Shown here piece by piece: positions 16,508-24,996 of a DNA stretch of 55,228 nucleotides. Source of the DNA: DAOTYE01 sp034434915 (lineage in GTDB: Bacteria; Chloroflexota; Dehalococcoidia; Dehalococcoidales; RBG-16-60-22); NCBI GenBank assembly GCA_034434915.1, contig DAOTYE010000028.1, forward strand, positions 1 through 55,228, read 5' to 3'. Position 1 is the stretch's first letter. Every line of letters begins with the position of its first letter. The notes below the pieces were generated by a model that worked only from the letters and a program-made list of their open reading frames with translations, had not been told where the DNA came from and made no database searches. Position numbers and translations under genes: made by a program.

Positions 16508-17443
16508 ATGCCGGTATGTCGTAACTGCGGCAGGAAAACTAAATACGCCGATTTCTGCGAGTGGTGCCATTATCCTCTTGCCAGAGCCCCCTGGCAGGTG
16601 AGGAAGGCGATGCCACTTCATACCTCTGTTAAACCAGCGGACCTGAAGACTGAACAGCTCGCTCAGTATAAGAAAGCCAGAGAGGCGCTCGTCACCGCCA
16701 TTGATAAAAAAGAAAGCAGAACAGTAGCGCCGCTGGTAGCTCAAACTTTGCCGGCTAGAGCTATGCCGCCAGAGCAGGCGCATTCCCGTGAAAGTGCTCA
16801 AATGAACGGTAAAGTAAAAGTCTTCATCATTGATGATGACAGGCTTTTCCGCCGCGGTCTGCGTCTGCTCCTGTCCCAGACCGATGATATTGAGCTGATT
16901 GGTGAATCAGACTTCCTGGAAGGTACCGCTATGATTATTGAAGCACTTGCGCCTGACGTGGTGTTGATAGACATTAAACTGCCGGCAATGAGAGGACTGG
17001 AACTGGCTCAGCGCGTCAGACAGCTCTCTCCTCATACCGGACTCCTCATGCTCACTCCTTACGAGGATGACAACCAGATTTTTGAAGCACTCAAGGCGGG
17101 AGTGGCAGGATACCTGAAGAAAAGCACTGCTCCGGGAGAACTGCTCAATGCCATCCGCAGGATTTCTCACGGAGAGCACATTGTGGATGAACTGCTGCGC
17201 AGACCAACTATTGCCCGGCGGATATTAGCCTACCTTCAACAACAGCAGAAACAAGGACGTATTAAACCCCTCACCCCTGAAGAAATAGAGACACTGGTTT
17301 CTCTGACCGGAAGTCACTCAAGCGGACGCCCCGCTGATACCACTAACCTGAGCGAGCGATTGATTACAAATCAGGCTGCTTTTATCCTGTCCAAACTTGC
17401 GGCCAGTGGCACAGATGCGCCTGATAGCGGCGGGCAAAGATGA
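16508..17443 (+). CDS. zinc-ribbon plus response-regulator receiver protein
   Basis: This 311-residue protein begins with a zinc ribbon (CRNC ... CEWCHYPL) like that of its neighbour, then a linker, then a NarL/FixJ-like receiver domain at about residues 100-225. The acidic pair is in IIDDDRLFRRG, the phospho-acceptor Asp in VVLIDIKLPAMRG, the conserved Thr in LLMLTPYED and the Lys in AGYLKKS. The C-terminus (LTPEEIETLVSLTG ... LSERLI ... FILSKLAA) resembles a decayed LuxR-type HTH. ATG 16508 is preceded by AGGGTGA at a good distance; a GTG at 16499 is the alternative. No histidine kinase lies nearby. A zinc ribbon fused ahead of a receiver is unusual. Confidence 0.82.
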   Translation: MPVCRNCGRKTKYADFCEWCHYPLARAPWQVRKAMPLHTSVKPADLKTEQLAQYKKAREALVTAIDKKESRTVAPLVAQTLPARAMPPEQAHSRESAQMNGKVKVFIIDDDRLFRRGLRLLLSQTDDIELIGESDFLEGTAMIIEALAPDVVLIDIKLPAMRGLELAQRVRQLSPHTGLLMLTPYEDDNQIFEALKAGVAGYLKKSTAPGELLNAIRRISHGEHIVDELLRRPTIARRILAYLQQQQKQGRIKPLTPEEIETLVSLTGSHSSGRPADTTNLSERLITNQAAFILSKLAASGTDAPDSGGQR

Positions 17444-17446
17444 GCG

Positions 17447-18670
17447 CTACTCCTGTATTATCCTTTTAAGCACGATGGCGAGCATCGCCTGCGCTTCAAC
17501 TCCGTATTGACCCAGGATTCTGGCTAAGCCCCCTGAATACTCCTCCACCTTCTGGCGGTCTTCTACCACCTTTTCCACCTCAGGCATTTCCAGCAGGACA
17601 GAAATCAGCGGAGTGGGCTGGTCTAACGCCAGGTGGATGATGCTTACCCCCATTTTAGTGTGGATATCCAGCAGGATGTATGCACCCGGGATATTGTTCA
17701 GCCGTTGCCGCAACTGTTCCATCCATGAGAGCCCGGCTCCCTGAGGCACTATCAGTATTACTTTGCCCTGGAACATGGCGGGCGCGGTTTCCTTTGGCAC
17801 CTCAGCGCGGGTTTCAATAACCGGAGATGCCTTTTCTTCTTTGATTTCAACGCTGGCCGGCTGTTCTGTAGCACTTTCAAACGCTTCCTCAATTTCGCCT
17901 GCCGGTGGCACTTCCGGCGCCGGCGCCGCTGGTGTTATCGCCTGAACCTCAGGTTTTGCCGCGGTCTCAACACCTTTGAATAATGCAGCAGATAGTTCCT
18001 TGGCATATTGTTCGTACAATAGACTCAGGTCACGGTGGACAGACTTGATATAATCAGGAATGCTTTGCTGTGCTGATGCCGTGCTCATCTCCACTACTGC
18101 TTTAACATGCTGGAAAGCCATCTCCTCTATTTTTCTCGCCTTTGCCACCGCTTCCAGGAGAATGGAGTTGATGCCCTCAATAAGGTCGCCGCGGCTCTTC
18201 TTGGTCTGGGCAAGCATTTCCTCCGCTCTGCGTTGAGCCTCTGAAAGGACTGAGTTTGCCCCTTCAATCGCCGCGCTCCAGCTCTTCTTGGCTTGCATGA
18301 CCATTTCCTCAGCCTCGCGCCGGACTTCCTGGACTATTTTATCCTTCTCTAACTCGGCTTCTTTCCTGGCTTCTGCCTTGATGTATTCAGAGACCCGGCG
18401 GGTGTTCTCTACCATAGTCTCAATAGATTGGACAAGCTTCTTGCTGGATATTGCCAGCTCCAGGCGTTGCAGGGCGGCTTCACTTGAGCCTGTGAATATC
18501 TCCAGAAAAGCCAGCACCTCTTCCGGGTCCAGACCGTTCTTGACGATACGGAATTCCCTGCCCAGTATTTCCTTAATCAAGCGCTGTATGGCAACGTCGG
18601 ACTGCGGGAAACTTTCTTCTGCTGGCTTGTTCCCGGAACTGACTCTATCAGATGACCTAAAAGCGCCCAT
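17447..18670 (-). CDS. DivIVA-like coiled-coil protein with C-terminal alpha/beta domain
   Basis: This is a 407-residue cytoplasmic protein. Residues ~25-65 resemble the DivIVA/GpsB start (REFRIVKNGLDPEEVLAFLE). Residues ~70-230 form a long coiled coil rich in Glu, Lys and Ala with two similar halves (QAKKSWSAAIEGANSVLSEA and QTKKSRGDLIEGINSILLEA). A Pro/Glu linker follows, then a ~90-residue alpha/beta domain (GKVILIVPQGAGLSWMEQL ... ISVLLEMPEVEKVVE) of a type I associate with Chloroflexota coiled-coil proteins. The role is unknown; polar or membrane-curvature scaffolding is a guess from the N-terminal domain. It converges with the receiver gene, 3 bp apart. Confidence 0.72.
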   Translation of the reverse strand: MGAFRSSDRVSSGNKPAEESFPQSDVAIQRLIKEILGREFRIVKNGLDPEEVLAFLEIFTGSSEAALQRLELAISSKKLVQSIETMVENTRRVSEYIKAEARKEAELEKDKIVQEVRREAEEMVMQAKKSWSAAIEGANSVLSEAQRRAEEMLAQTKKSRGDLIEGINSILLEAVAKARKIEEMAFQHVKAVVEMSTASAQQSIPDYIKSVHRDLSLLYEQYAKELSAALFKGVETAAKPEVQAITPAAPAPEVPPAGEIEEAFESATEQPASVEIKEEKASPVIETRAEVPKETAPAMFQGKVILIVPQGAGLSWMEQLRQRLNNIPGAYILLDIHTKMGVSIIHLALDQPTPLISVLLEMPEVEKVVEDRQKVEEYSGGLARILGQYGVEAQAMLAIVLKRIIQE

Positions 18671-18680
18671 CTTTTTATTT

Positions 18681-18741
18681 ATGTTAACAGCTCAATTGCA
18701 TCAAGTCAACGGTACGGTAGTACGCTGAAAACGGTACCGTT
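18681..18741 (-). promoter_or_regulatory. promoter and operator-like palindromes of the DivIVA-like gene
   Basis: On the minus strand TTGACT, 17 bp, TAACAT. Just upstream lies a perfect 12-bp palindrome AACGGTACCGTT (18730-18741). A second partial copy (AACGGTACGGT, 18708-18718) overlaps the -35. Two related sites over a promoter suggest a dimeric regulator. The start codon is only 10 bp past the -10, so the leader would be about 4 nt. Confidence 0.55.
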
Positions 18742-18779
18742 TAGGTATTTGACCGCCCTGTTTTTACCCGGGAGGTTTG

Positions 18780-19119
18780 TTATAGCAGAAGCAGTTCACA
18801 GTTAAGAGGGGTATGTGGCGCGACCGTGCGCAGAATGCGGTGATGAAGTGCTTCCCGGTCCAGCGCGACATCAGGAATTATTGATTTTTTATTTTCAATG
18901 AACGGAGGTTCCTTCCACGGGCATGGTGAAAACTTTGCCCTGGCTATCCCTCAATACCGCAACTTTGGCCGGAGTCATAATCTTTATGGCGTCTTTGCGG
19001 CGCTGGAGTCCCCGGTTTAGATTGTCAGCCCTGACTACCTTGAAAGCTGGTAGCCAGGGCGACGAGATGACTTCTATTTCTTCACCGGTCCAATGGGTAA
19101 GACAGTCTTGCCGTAGTAT
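18780..19119 (-). pseudogene. possible frameshifted gene remnant
   Basis: The 400-bp gap between the DivIVA-like gene and the transporter has no intact gene. Two minus-strand frames look protein-like: one (about 19119-18911) reads EVISSPWLPAFKVVRADNLN... and ends in PVEGTSVH; the other (about 18965-18780) reads IPDVALDREALHHRILRT... to CELLLL. A one-base shift near 18910 would join them, but there is no good start codon and no ribosome site. I do not recognise the protein. It may be a decayed gene or chance open frames. Confidence 0.25.
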
Positions 19120-19682
19120 TCATTGAGCACCAGAGCAAGTCCGGTGTAAATGGCAGAGGCACCACAAATGATGCCCTCCCAACCAGCCAGAAGACCGATG
19201 CCTGCGTTACCCGTAGCATCAGCAATCGCCAGCAACCAGAACAGGATGGCGAGGGAAAGGAAAATGAATTGCAGGGCTCTATTCAGTTTCAGCGTGGCGA
19301 AGAACATGACAAAAGTGAAGATGCCCCACATGGTCAGGTAGGCGGCCATGGCTCCAGATTCCGGAGCCACGCCCCAGTTCATCTTGGGAAAGACCAGAAG
19401 TCCAACAAGGGTCAACCAGAACAGACCAAAGGAACAGAATGCAGTGGTGCCGAAGGTGTTATTCTTTTTCCATTCCATGATGCCGGCAATCACCTGGGCG
19501 ATACCACCATAGAAAACCCCCATGGCGAGTATCATCGTGTTCAGCTGGTAAAACCCGGCATTATGAAAGTTCAGCAGGACGGTGGTCATGCCGAATGCAA
19601 TAAGACCCAGAGGTGCCGGATTAGCGGTGGTGTCCTTCACTTTCATCAGCGTTTCCGTAACTTGTTGCTGCACTATGTTCAC
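19074..19682 (-). CDS. satP: GPR1/FUN34/YaaH family acetate/succinate transporter
   Basis: A 202-residue membrane protein with six hydrophobic helices. The family signature NPAPLGL is at the N-terminus and NNTFGTTAF stands in place of the common GNTFGxTAF. Known members move acetate or succinate with protons. Together with acs in the ATP synthase cluster it suggests active acetate exchange. A TTGACA lies upstream on the minus strand, but I see no well-placed -10. Transcription runs away from serS. Confidence 0.9.
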   Translation of the reverse strand: MNIVQQQVTETLMKVKDTTANPAPLGLIAFGMTTVLLNFHNAGFYQLNTMILAMGVFYGGIAQVIAGIMEWKKNNTFGTTAFCSFGLFWLTLVGLLVFPKMNWGVAPESGAMAAYLTMWGIFTFVMFFATLKLNRALQFIFLSLAILFWLLAIADATGNAGIGLLAGWEGIICGASAIYTGLALVLNEYYGKTVLPIGPVKK

Positions 19683-19810
19683 ACTCCTTCTTATTTGTTT
19701 GCTAATTGTTTCCGCAATGATAATGGCGATATTAGCTTTCTAAAGATGTCAAGTTGTCTCGTAGCCTACTATCGCCTTAGCCCATTATTTATTTCTGTGA
19801 AAATGTGTCT

Positions 19811-21061
19811 CTACTTAGTGATAGTCCTCCTTTCCATGTAAGGTTGCAGAGCTTCAGGGATGGTGACAGAGCCATCAGCCTGCTGGTAATTCTCCAGCAC
19901 GGCAATGAGCACCCGCGGTAATGCCAGTCCGGATCCGTTCAGGGTGTGAGCGAACAGCGGTTTGCTTTCCGGGGTGGGGCGGTAGCGCACATTGGCGCGC
20001 CGTGCCTGGAAATCAAGACAGTTAGAGCACGAGCTTACCTCAAGCCATTCGCCACAGCCGGGCGCCCATACTTCAATATCATATGATTTGCTGGAAGCGA
20101 AGCCCAGTTCCGCCGTGCACAGCATAGTGACGCGGTAGGGGAGTCCCAGCTTCTGGCACACCGTTTCAGCGTTTTGCACCATCTTCTCAAGCTCGTCATT
20201 GGACTTTTCCTGCTCGGTGAACTTGTACATCTCCACCTTGTCAAACTGGTGTCCGCGTTTGATGCCGCGCGTGTCCTTGCCGGCGGACATCTTCTCCCTT
20301 CTGAAGCAGGCGGTGTAGGCGACATAGTACAGGGGCAGCATCCCCGGGGCGAGGATTTCATCGCGGTGGAGATTGGTGATGGGCACTTCTGCCGTGGGGA
20401 TGAACCAGTAGTCCTCTTCCGCGTCGTGGTAGAGGTTATCAGCAAACTTGGGCAGGTTGCCTGAGCCATAAAGGCATTCGCGCTTGACCATGTAAGGCAG
20501 ATAGACTTCCTTAAAGCCATGCTCCTTCGTGTGCAGGTCAAGCATGAAGGTGATGAGAGCGCGCTGTAGCTTTGCCCCGAGACCATTCAACACGTAGAAG
20601 CGGCTTCCGGAAAGTTTTATGCCCCGCTCAAAGTCAATAATGCCCAGCTTTTCACCCAGCTCCCAGTGCGGCGCCGGCTTAAAGTCAAACTTCTTCGGCT
20701 CCCCCCAAGTCCGCACCACCACATTGTCTTCCTCTCCTTTTCCTACCGGCACAGAGGGCTGGGGGATATTGGGCATCTGGAGGAGGAAATCTTTGAGCTT
20801 TTCATCAATAGACTTCACCTCCTCTTCCAGCGCCCTGATTTTATCACGCAGGTCACGTCCCCTCTCTATGACAGCATCATCCACCTTTTTCTCTCTGGCG
20901 GTCACCTTGCGGGCGCGCATCAGTTCCTCAAGCTCAGTAATTTTCTGCCGACGCTGTGCATCCAGCGTGAGGATTTCATCAAGGGGAGCGGTGGTGTGGC
21001 GCTTCTCCAGGGCTTCTCTGACCACCTGAGCATTATCGCGGATGAATTTAAGGTCAAGCAT
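19811..21061 (-). CDS. serS: seryl-tRNA synthetase
   Basis: This class II synthetase charges tRNA-Ser (and tRNA-Sec where present). An N-terminal coiled-coil tRNA-binding arm (residues ~25-105) precedes the catalytic core. Motif 2 lies around FRREKMSAGKDTRGIKRGHQ, where the common FRREAGSAGRDTRG is altered to a Lys-Met form. Motif 3 is NGSGLALPRVLIA. It has 416 residues. lysS ends 9 bp before this start, so the two form one transcription unit. Confidence 0.96.
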   Translation of the reverse strand: MLDLKFIRDNAQVVREALEKRHTTAPLDEILTLDAQRRQKITELEELMRARKVTAREKKVDDAVIERGRDLRDKIRALEEEVKSIDEKLKDFLLQMPNIPQPSVPVGKGEEDNVVVRTWGEPKKFDFKPAPHWELGEKLGIIDFERGIKLSGSRFYVLNGLGAKLQRALITFMLDLHTKEHGFKEVYLPYMVKRECLYGSGNLPKFADNLYHDAEEDYWFIPTAEVPITNLHRDEILAPGMLPLYYVAYTACFRREKMSAGKDTRGIKRGHQFDKVEMYKFTEQEKSNDELEKMVQNAETVCQKLGLPYRVTMLCTAELGFASSKSYDIEVWAPGCGEWLEVSSCSNCLDFQARRANVRYRPTPESKPLFAHTLNGSGLALPRVLIAVLENYQQADGSVTIPEALQPYMERRTITK

Positions 21062-21070
21062 AGGTTGTCC

Positions 21071-22555
21071 TTACCGCGGTTTCTCCTTAAGCTGTGGGAA
21101 TAAAATCACTTCCCTGATTGATTGCTGGTTGGTCAGAAGCATCACTACCCGGTCAATGCCCACGCCCAGCCCGCCGGTGGGGGGCATGCCGTATTCCAGC
21201 GCCAGCAAAAAGTCCTCATCCACCGGCTCCGTTTCCTCATCGCCTGCCTGGCGCTCCTTCTGTTGCTGCTGGAAGCGGCGGCGCTGTTCTTCCGGGTCAT
21301 TGAGCTCGGTGAAGGCATTGGCAATCTCCATCCCGCCGGCAAAGGCTTCAAAGCGCTCCACTACTCTTTCCTCGCCGGGCTTGTTCTTGGCGAGGGGAGA
21401 CATTGACACCGGGTAATCAATCAAGAAGGTGGGCTGGATGAGGTTCGGCTCAACAAAGGTGGCAAGAAGCTCATCAACCAGCTTTGCCCAGTTTTTCTTC
21501 GGGTCAACCTCCATCCCCAGGCTCTTCATCTTAGCTCTGAGAGAATCAGCATCAGGAAACCTGACGAAGTCAATGCCGCTGAATCTGGTGACGGCATCAC
21601 GCAGGTTCATCCTCTGCCAGGGCGGCGTGAAGTCAATGGTCTTGCCGTCATATTCCACCTTCATGGTGCCCAGCACTTTCTGGCAGACGCCGGACACCAG
21701 CGTCTCAACTGTCTTCATGACGTCATTATAGTCAGCATAGGCTTCATAAGCCTCCAGCATGGTGAACTCCGGGTTGTGGCGGGTGGAGATGCCTTCATTG
21801 CGGAAACAGCGCCCCAGCTCATACACCTTGTCAAAACCGCCGACAATGAGCCGCTTGAGGTAAAGTTCCAGTGCAATGCGCATGTAGAGGTCAAGGTCAA
21901 GGCTATTGTGGTGAGTGATGAAAGGCTTTGCCGCCGCACCTCCGGCTGACGGCTGTAGCACCGGCGTTTCTACCTCGGTAAAACCCCACTGGTTCAGGAA
22001 ATCGCGCATGGCGGTGATGATCTTGCTACGGGTCTGAAAGATAGCTTTAATCTCAGGGTTGCTGATTAAATCAAGATAGCGCTGACGATAGCGCATCTCA
22101 ACATCAGTGAGCCCGTGCCATTTCTCCGGGAGCGGCTGGAGTGATTTGGTGAGCAGGGTAAATGTTTCAATACGGACAGTGGGCTCGCCTGTTTTCGTCC
22201 GGAGCAGGCTGCCGCTGGCGCCGATGATGTCACCGATGTCCAGGTCTTTGAACACCTGCTGGGTTTTGTCATCATACTGGTCAGTGTTCTGGAAGAAAAG
22301 CTGGATTTTGCCCGAGCCATCGCGTATATCAGCAAAAGTGCTCTTGCCCATGCGCCTGATGGACATTAGCCTGCCGGCGATGCTCACCTTATCTTCTTGC
22401 GCTGTGCCGGCTTCCTTTTGCTTGAGGAGCTCCACCGCCTGCTGGGCGGTATGGGTGCGGTGATAGTAATTGGGATAGGGATTGACTCCCAGAGAGCGGA
22501 GTTTTTCCAGTTTCTGCTGGCGCTGAGAGGTAATACGGTCGTGCCTGCTTGTCAT
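21071..22555 (-). CDS. lysS: lysyl-tRNA synthetase, class II
   Basis: At 494 residues this is a typical class II LysRS. An N-terminal OB-fold (VSIAGRLMSIRRMGKSTFADI) binds the anticodon. Motif 2 sits around YELGRCFRNEGISTRHNPEF and motif 3 near GLGVGIDRVVMLLTN. The start follows a TGACAAG region without a strong Shine-Dalgarno. serS lies directly downstream. Confidence 0.97.
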   Translation of the reverse strand: MTSRHDRITSQRQQKLEKLRSLGVNPYPNYYHRTHTAQQAVELLKQKEAGTAQEDKVSIAGRLMSIRRMGKSTFADIRDGSGKIQLFFQNTDQYDDKTQQVFKDLDIGDIIGASGSLLRTKTGEPTVRIETFTLLTKSLQPLPEKWHGLTDVEMRYRQRYLDLISNPEIKAIFQTRSKIITAMRDFLNQWGFTEVETPVLQPSAGGAAAKPFITHHNSLDLDLYMRIALELYLKRLIVGGFDKVYELGRCFRNEGISTRHNPEFTMLEAYEAYADYNDVMKTVETLVSGVCQKVLGTMKVEYDGKTIDFTPPWQRMNLRDAVTRFSGIDFVRFPDADSLRAKMKSLGMEVDPKKNWAKLVDELLATFVEPNLIQPTFLIDYPVSMSPLAKNKPGEERVVERFEAFAGGMEIANAFTELNDPEEQRRRFQQQQKERQAGDEETEPVDEDFLLALEYGMPPTGGLGVGIDRVVMLLTNQQSIREVILFPQLKEKPR

Positions 22556-22578
22556 AACTATGTTACCTGATAGTTAAA

Positions 22579-22602
22579 CGACTGAGGTCCGTACCCCAGT
22601 CG
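22579..22602 (-). terminator. weak hairpin between recO and lysS
   Basis: CGACTG/CAGTCG form 6 bp, plus two G-C pairs inside a mismatch, around a short loop. On the minus strand it is followed by TTTAACT. It could be a weak terminator after recO or an mRNA end signal before lysS. Confidence 0.35.
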
Positions 22603-22650
22603 CATCATTATTATAAAGTATCACAGGCACAGAGTAAAGTTTTACGCAGG

Positions 22651-23427
22651 TCAGGGGGCGGTCTTCCTGATTTCCTCTCTGAGCGCTTCCAGCCATGTGG
22701 CTGACTTCACCCCACGTTCAAGAATGTGCCTGATATATCCGCCCAGCGCACGCTCCAGCTCATCAGATAGCTCCGCGTCTATTTTCAGGCGTTCAATGGC
22801 GGGTAAGTCACCGGACTGGATGAACTTTAGCACTTTCTGAGCATTGACCGATAGCGGGAAAAGGTGTGCCTGACCCGGACTGCAGAAAGGACACACAATG
22901 CCACCTAGACTGAAGCAAAATACATGAGCAACCGGGTCAAGGGCGCGGTGACAGGACACGCACTCTCTGAGCTCAGGGCGGTAGCCCGTCTCCTCAAGGA
23001 GGTGGACTTCAAAGTAGCGGAGCACCAGCTCTTGGTTGCCCGGCTGGGTCAGCCGCTTTAGCGTGGCGAGGAGAAGCTGAAAAAGGGGATAGTTTTCCAT
23101 TTCATCTGCGGTGAACTGGTTGACCAGTTCAGCAACATAAAGAGCGCATGAGGTGAGCCAGAGGTCACTCTTCAAAGGCAGAAAGCTGTCAATAGTCTGA
23201 CTGCCGGTGATGGTGTCCAGGGTCCGACCCCGCACCAGAGAGACAGTGCTGTAGGTGAGCATCTCCAGATGCCCCGAAAGCTTGCTACGGGGTCGGCGTA
23301 CTCCTTTGGCGACTGCCTGAACCTTGCCCAGATGGGGAGTGAAGAGGGTGAGGATTCTGTCCGCTTCGCCCAGTTTGGTTTTCTTGATGATGATGGCTTC
23401 TGTTTGATAGGTGCGCGGCTGAGGCAT
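22651..23427 (-). CDS. recO: DNA repair protein RecO
   Basis: RecO helps RecR load RecA at gaps and anneals single strands. Its OB-fold start is RTYQTEAIIIKKTKLGEADR. The C-terminal zinc finger CVSCH ... CPFC is intact, and the protein has 258 residues. It is 2 bp downstream of the methyltransferase gene, and its partner recR is just one gene further upstream, so recR and recO are probably co-expressed. Confidence 0.94.
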   Translation of the reverse strand: MPQPRTYQTEAIIIKKTKLGEADRILTLFTPHLGKVQAVAKGVRRPRSKLSGHLEMLTYSTVSLVRGRTLDTITGSQTIDSFLPLKSDLWLTSCALYVAELVNQFTADEMENYPLFQLLLATLKRLTQPGNQELVLRYFEVHLLEETGYRPELRECVSCHRALDPVAHVFCFSLGGIVCPFCSPGQAHLFPLSVNAQKVLKFIQSGDLPAIERLKIDAELSDELERALGGYIRHILERGVKSATWLEALREEIRKTAP

Positions 23428-23429
23428 CG

Positions 23430-24056
23430 CTATTGCCTCCTTGCCACAATGTAACGCAAAACGTGGGTGTGCGGACCTTCGCCGTGGTTTTCCCGGTCTT
23501 GTATCATGCCTGATTCCAGCACACTAAAAGCTTTGAAATGCTCCCGCAAATCATCTTCCGTGAAGTAATGCGCCGGTCTGCCCGGGCGGCTCTCAAAGGT
23601 GTTCTTTTCCACCTCTTTGCCTTTGCCGAAGTTCTCCTCTTTCTCTGAGAACACGGTGCAGTAAAAAAGCCCGTTGTCCTTCAGTTTGCGCGCGCACTCT
23701 TCAAGGAACCGCTTTCTGTCCCTCTCTAAAAACAGGTGCAGGGTATTGAAACAATATACGGCGTCAAATATCCCAAAATTAAGGGGCATGTCCAGCGCGG
23801 AGCGACAATAAAATATAGTCTGAGGGTCAAACTTTTTAGCCATTCCGCAGGCGACCTCTGAAATTTCCACTCCGGTCACCTTGAAGCCCGCCGACGAGAA
23901 AAAACTGGTGTTCCGGCCGTACCCCGCCCCCGGCACGAGGATAGTCTTTACATTGTCCTTGCGGAAGAAGGTCAAGGCATGCTCAACAGTGGTGCTGGGA
24001 GAAGTGCCCCAGACATATCCCTCTTTGCGGAAGCGGTCATCCCAGTATGAGCGCAT
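23430..24056 (-). CDS. class I SAM-dependent methyltransferase
   Basis: A 208-residue Rossmann-type methyltransferase. Motif I is ILVPGAGYGRNTSFF, the acidic end of strand 2 is VTGVEIS, and the motif IV region is FDAVYCFNTLHLF. The N-terminus (YWDDRFRKEGYVWG) recalls TehB and thiopurine methyltransferases. The substrate cannot be told. It lies between recR and recO, a repair context that may be incidental. Confidence 0.85.
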   Translation of the reverse strand: MRSYWDDRFRKEGYVWGTSPSTTVEHALTFFRKDNVKTILVPGAGYGRNTSFFSSAGFKVTGVEISEVACGMAKKFDPQTIFYCRSALDMPLNFGIFDAVYCFNTLHLFLERDRKRFLEECARKLKDNGLFYCTVFSEKEENFGKGKEVEKNTFESRPGRPAHYFTEDDLREHFKAFSVLESGMIQDRENHGEGPHTHVLRYIVARRQ

Positions 24057-24066
24057 ACAAAGTCAA

Positions 24067-24684
24067 CTAAAACACCTGCCTGCCCTCAATGGCGCGGGTA
24101 AGGGTGACATCATCAGCATACTCCAGCTCAGTGCCGAAGGGAAGCCCGCGGGCGAGGCGGGTAACTTTTATGCCCAGTGGCGTAATCTGCCGGCTCAGGT
24201 AGAGAGCGGTCTGCTCACCCTCAAGGGTAGCATTTGTGGCTAGGATGACCTCCGTTACCCGGCTATTTTGCAGGCGGCTCATCAGTTCTCGTATGCGGAT
24301 ATTGGCCGCACCCACGCCATCGGTGGGGGAGATGGCGCCGTGGAGGACGTGGTAAAGCCCTTTGTAGATGCCGGTATGCTCCATTGCCAGCACATCCTGC
24401 GGCTGTTCCACGATGCAGATGGTGGCACGGTCACGCTGGTCATTGCGGCAGATGGCGCAGGGGTCACTTTCCGTCACGTTGAAGCAGACGGAGCACAGCA
24501 CTGTCTTTTGCTTGAGGGACAGGAGCGCGTCAGTAAGCTGTTTTATCTGTTCATCAGGGGCGCGCAGGAGGTAGTATGCCAGCCTCTGAGCGCTCTTGGG
24601 ACCGATGCCGGGCAATCTATTGAGCTCCTGTATCAGCCGGTTGATCGCTTCTGTGGCGGGAATCAGCTTATCACCCACAATCAT
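24067..24684 (-). CDS. recR: recombination protein RecR
   Basis: RecR clamps DNA and works with RecO in the RecF pathway. The 205-residue protein has an N-terminal HhH (RLPGIGPKSAQRLAYYLL), a zinc finger (CSVCFNVTESDPCAIC) and a Toprim domain (ICIVEQPQDVLAMEHTGIY; LHGAISPTDGVGAANI). The gene order dnaX-ybaB-recR is the classic bacterial arrangement. Confidence 0.96.
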   Translation of the reverse strand: MIVGDKLIPATEAINRLIQELNRLPGIGPKSAQRLAYYLLRAPDEQIKQLTDALLSLKQKTVLCSVCFNVTESDPCAICRNDQRDRATICIVEQPQDVLAMEHTGIYKGLYHVLHGAISPTDGVGAANIRIRELMSRLQNSRVTEVILATNATLEGEQTALYLSRQITPLGIKVTRLARGLPFGTELEYADDVTLTRAIEGRQVF

Positions 24685-24690
24685 GTCTCC

Positions 24691-24996
24691 TTAAGTGAGC
24701 CCCGGTATTTTCAGACCACCGGTGATACTGCTCAGGTGCTTGGCGGCGGCTTCCTGTGACTTTGCCAGAGCCTCGCTGACGGCAGTGAGGACGAGGTCTT
24801 CAAGCATGGCAATATCTCCGGCATTGACCGCTTCCGGGGCAATCTTGACTGAAATGATTTTCTGCTGACCGTTCATGGATACTTTTACCGCCCCTCCTCC
24901 CGAGCTTCCCTCCACAGTGATGGTGCTTAGCTCCTCCTGGGCTTTCGCCAGGCGAGCCTGAAGTTGCTGAGCCTGTTGCATGAAGAACCGGTTCAT
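24691..24996 (-). CDS. ybaB: YbaB/EbfC family nucleoid-associated protein
   Basis: This 101-residue DNA-binding protein has the family's N-terminal helix (QQAQQLQARLAKAQEELST), the beta hairpin (VKVSMNGQQKIISVKI) and the C-terminal helix. It overlaps the dnaX end by 4 bp and is followed 6 bp later by recR. Confidence 0.93.
   Translation of the reverse strand: MNRFFMQQAQQLQARLAKAQEELSTITVEGSSGGGAVKVSMNGQQKIISVKIAPEAVNAGDIAMLEDLVLTAVSEALAKSQEAAAKHLSSITGGLKIPGLT

Noticed and set aside
18923..19126. 67-codon plus-strand ORF
   Set aside because: No ribosome site; overlaps the end of satP and the possible remnant on the other strand.
19690..19780. satP promoter from TTGACA on the minus strand
   Set aside because: The only -10-like sequence is at a spacing of 12 bp, too short to support.
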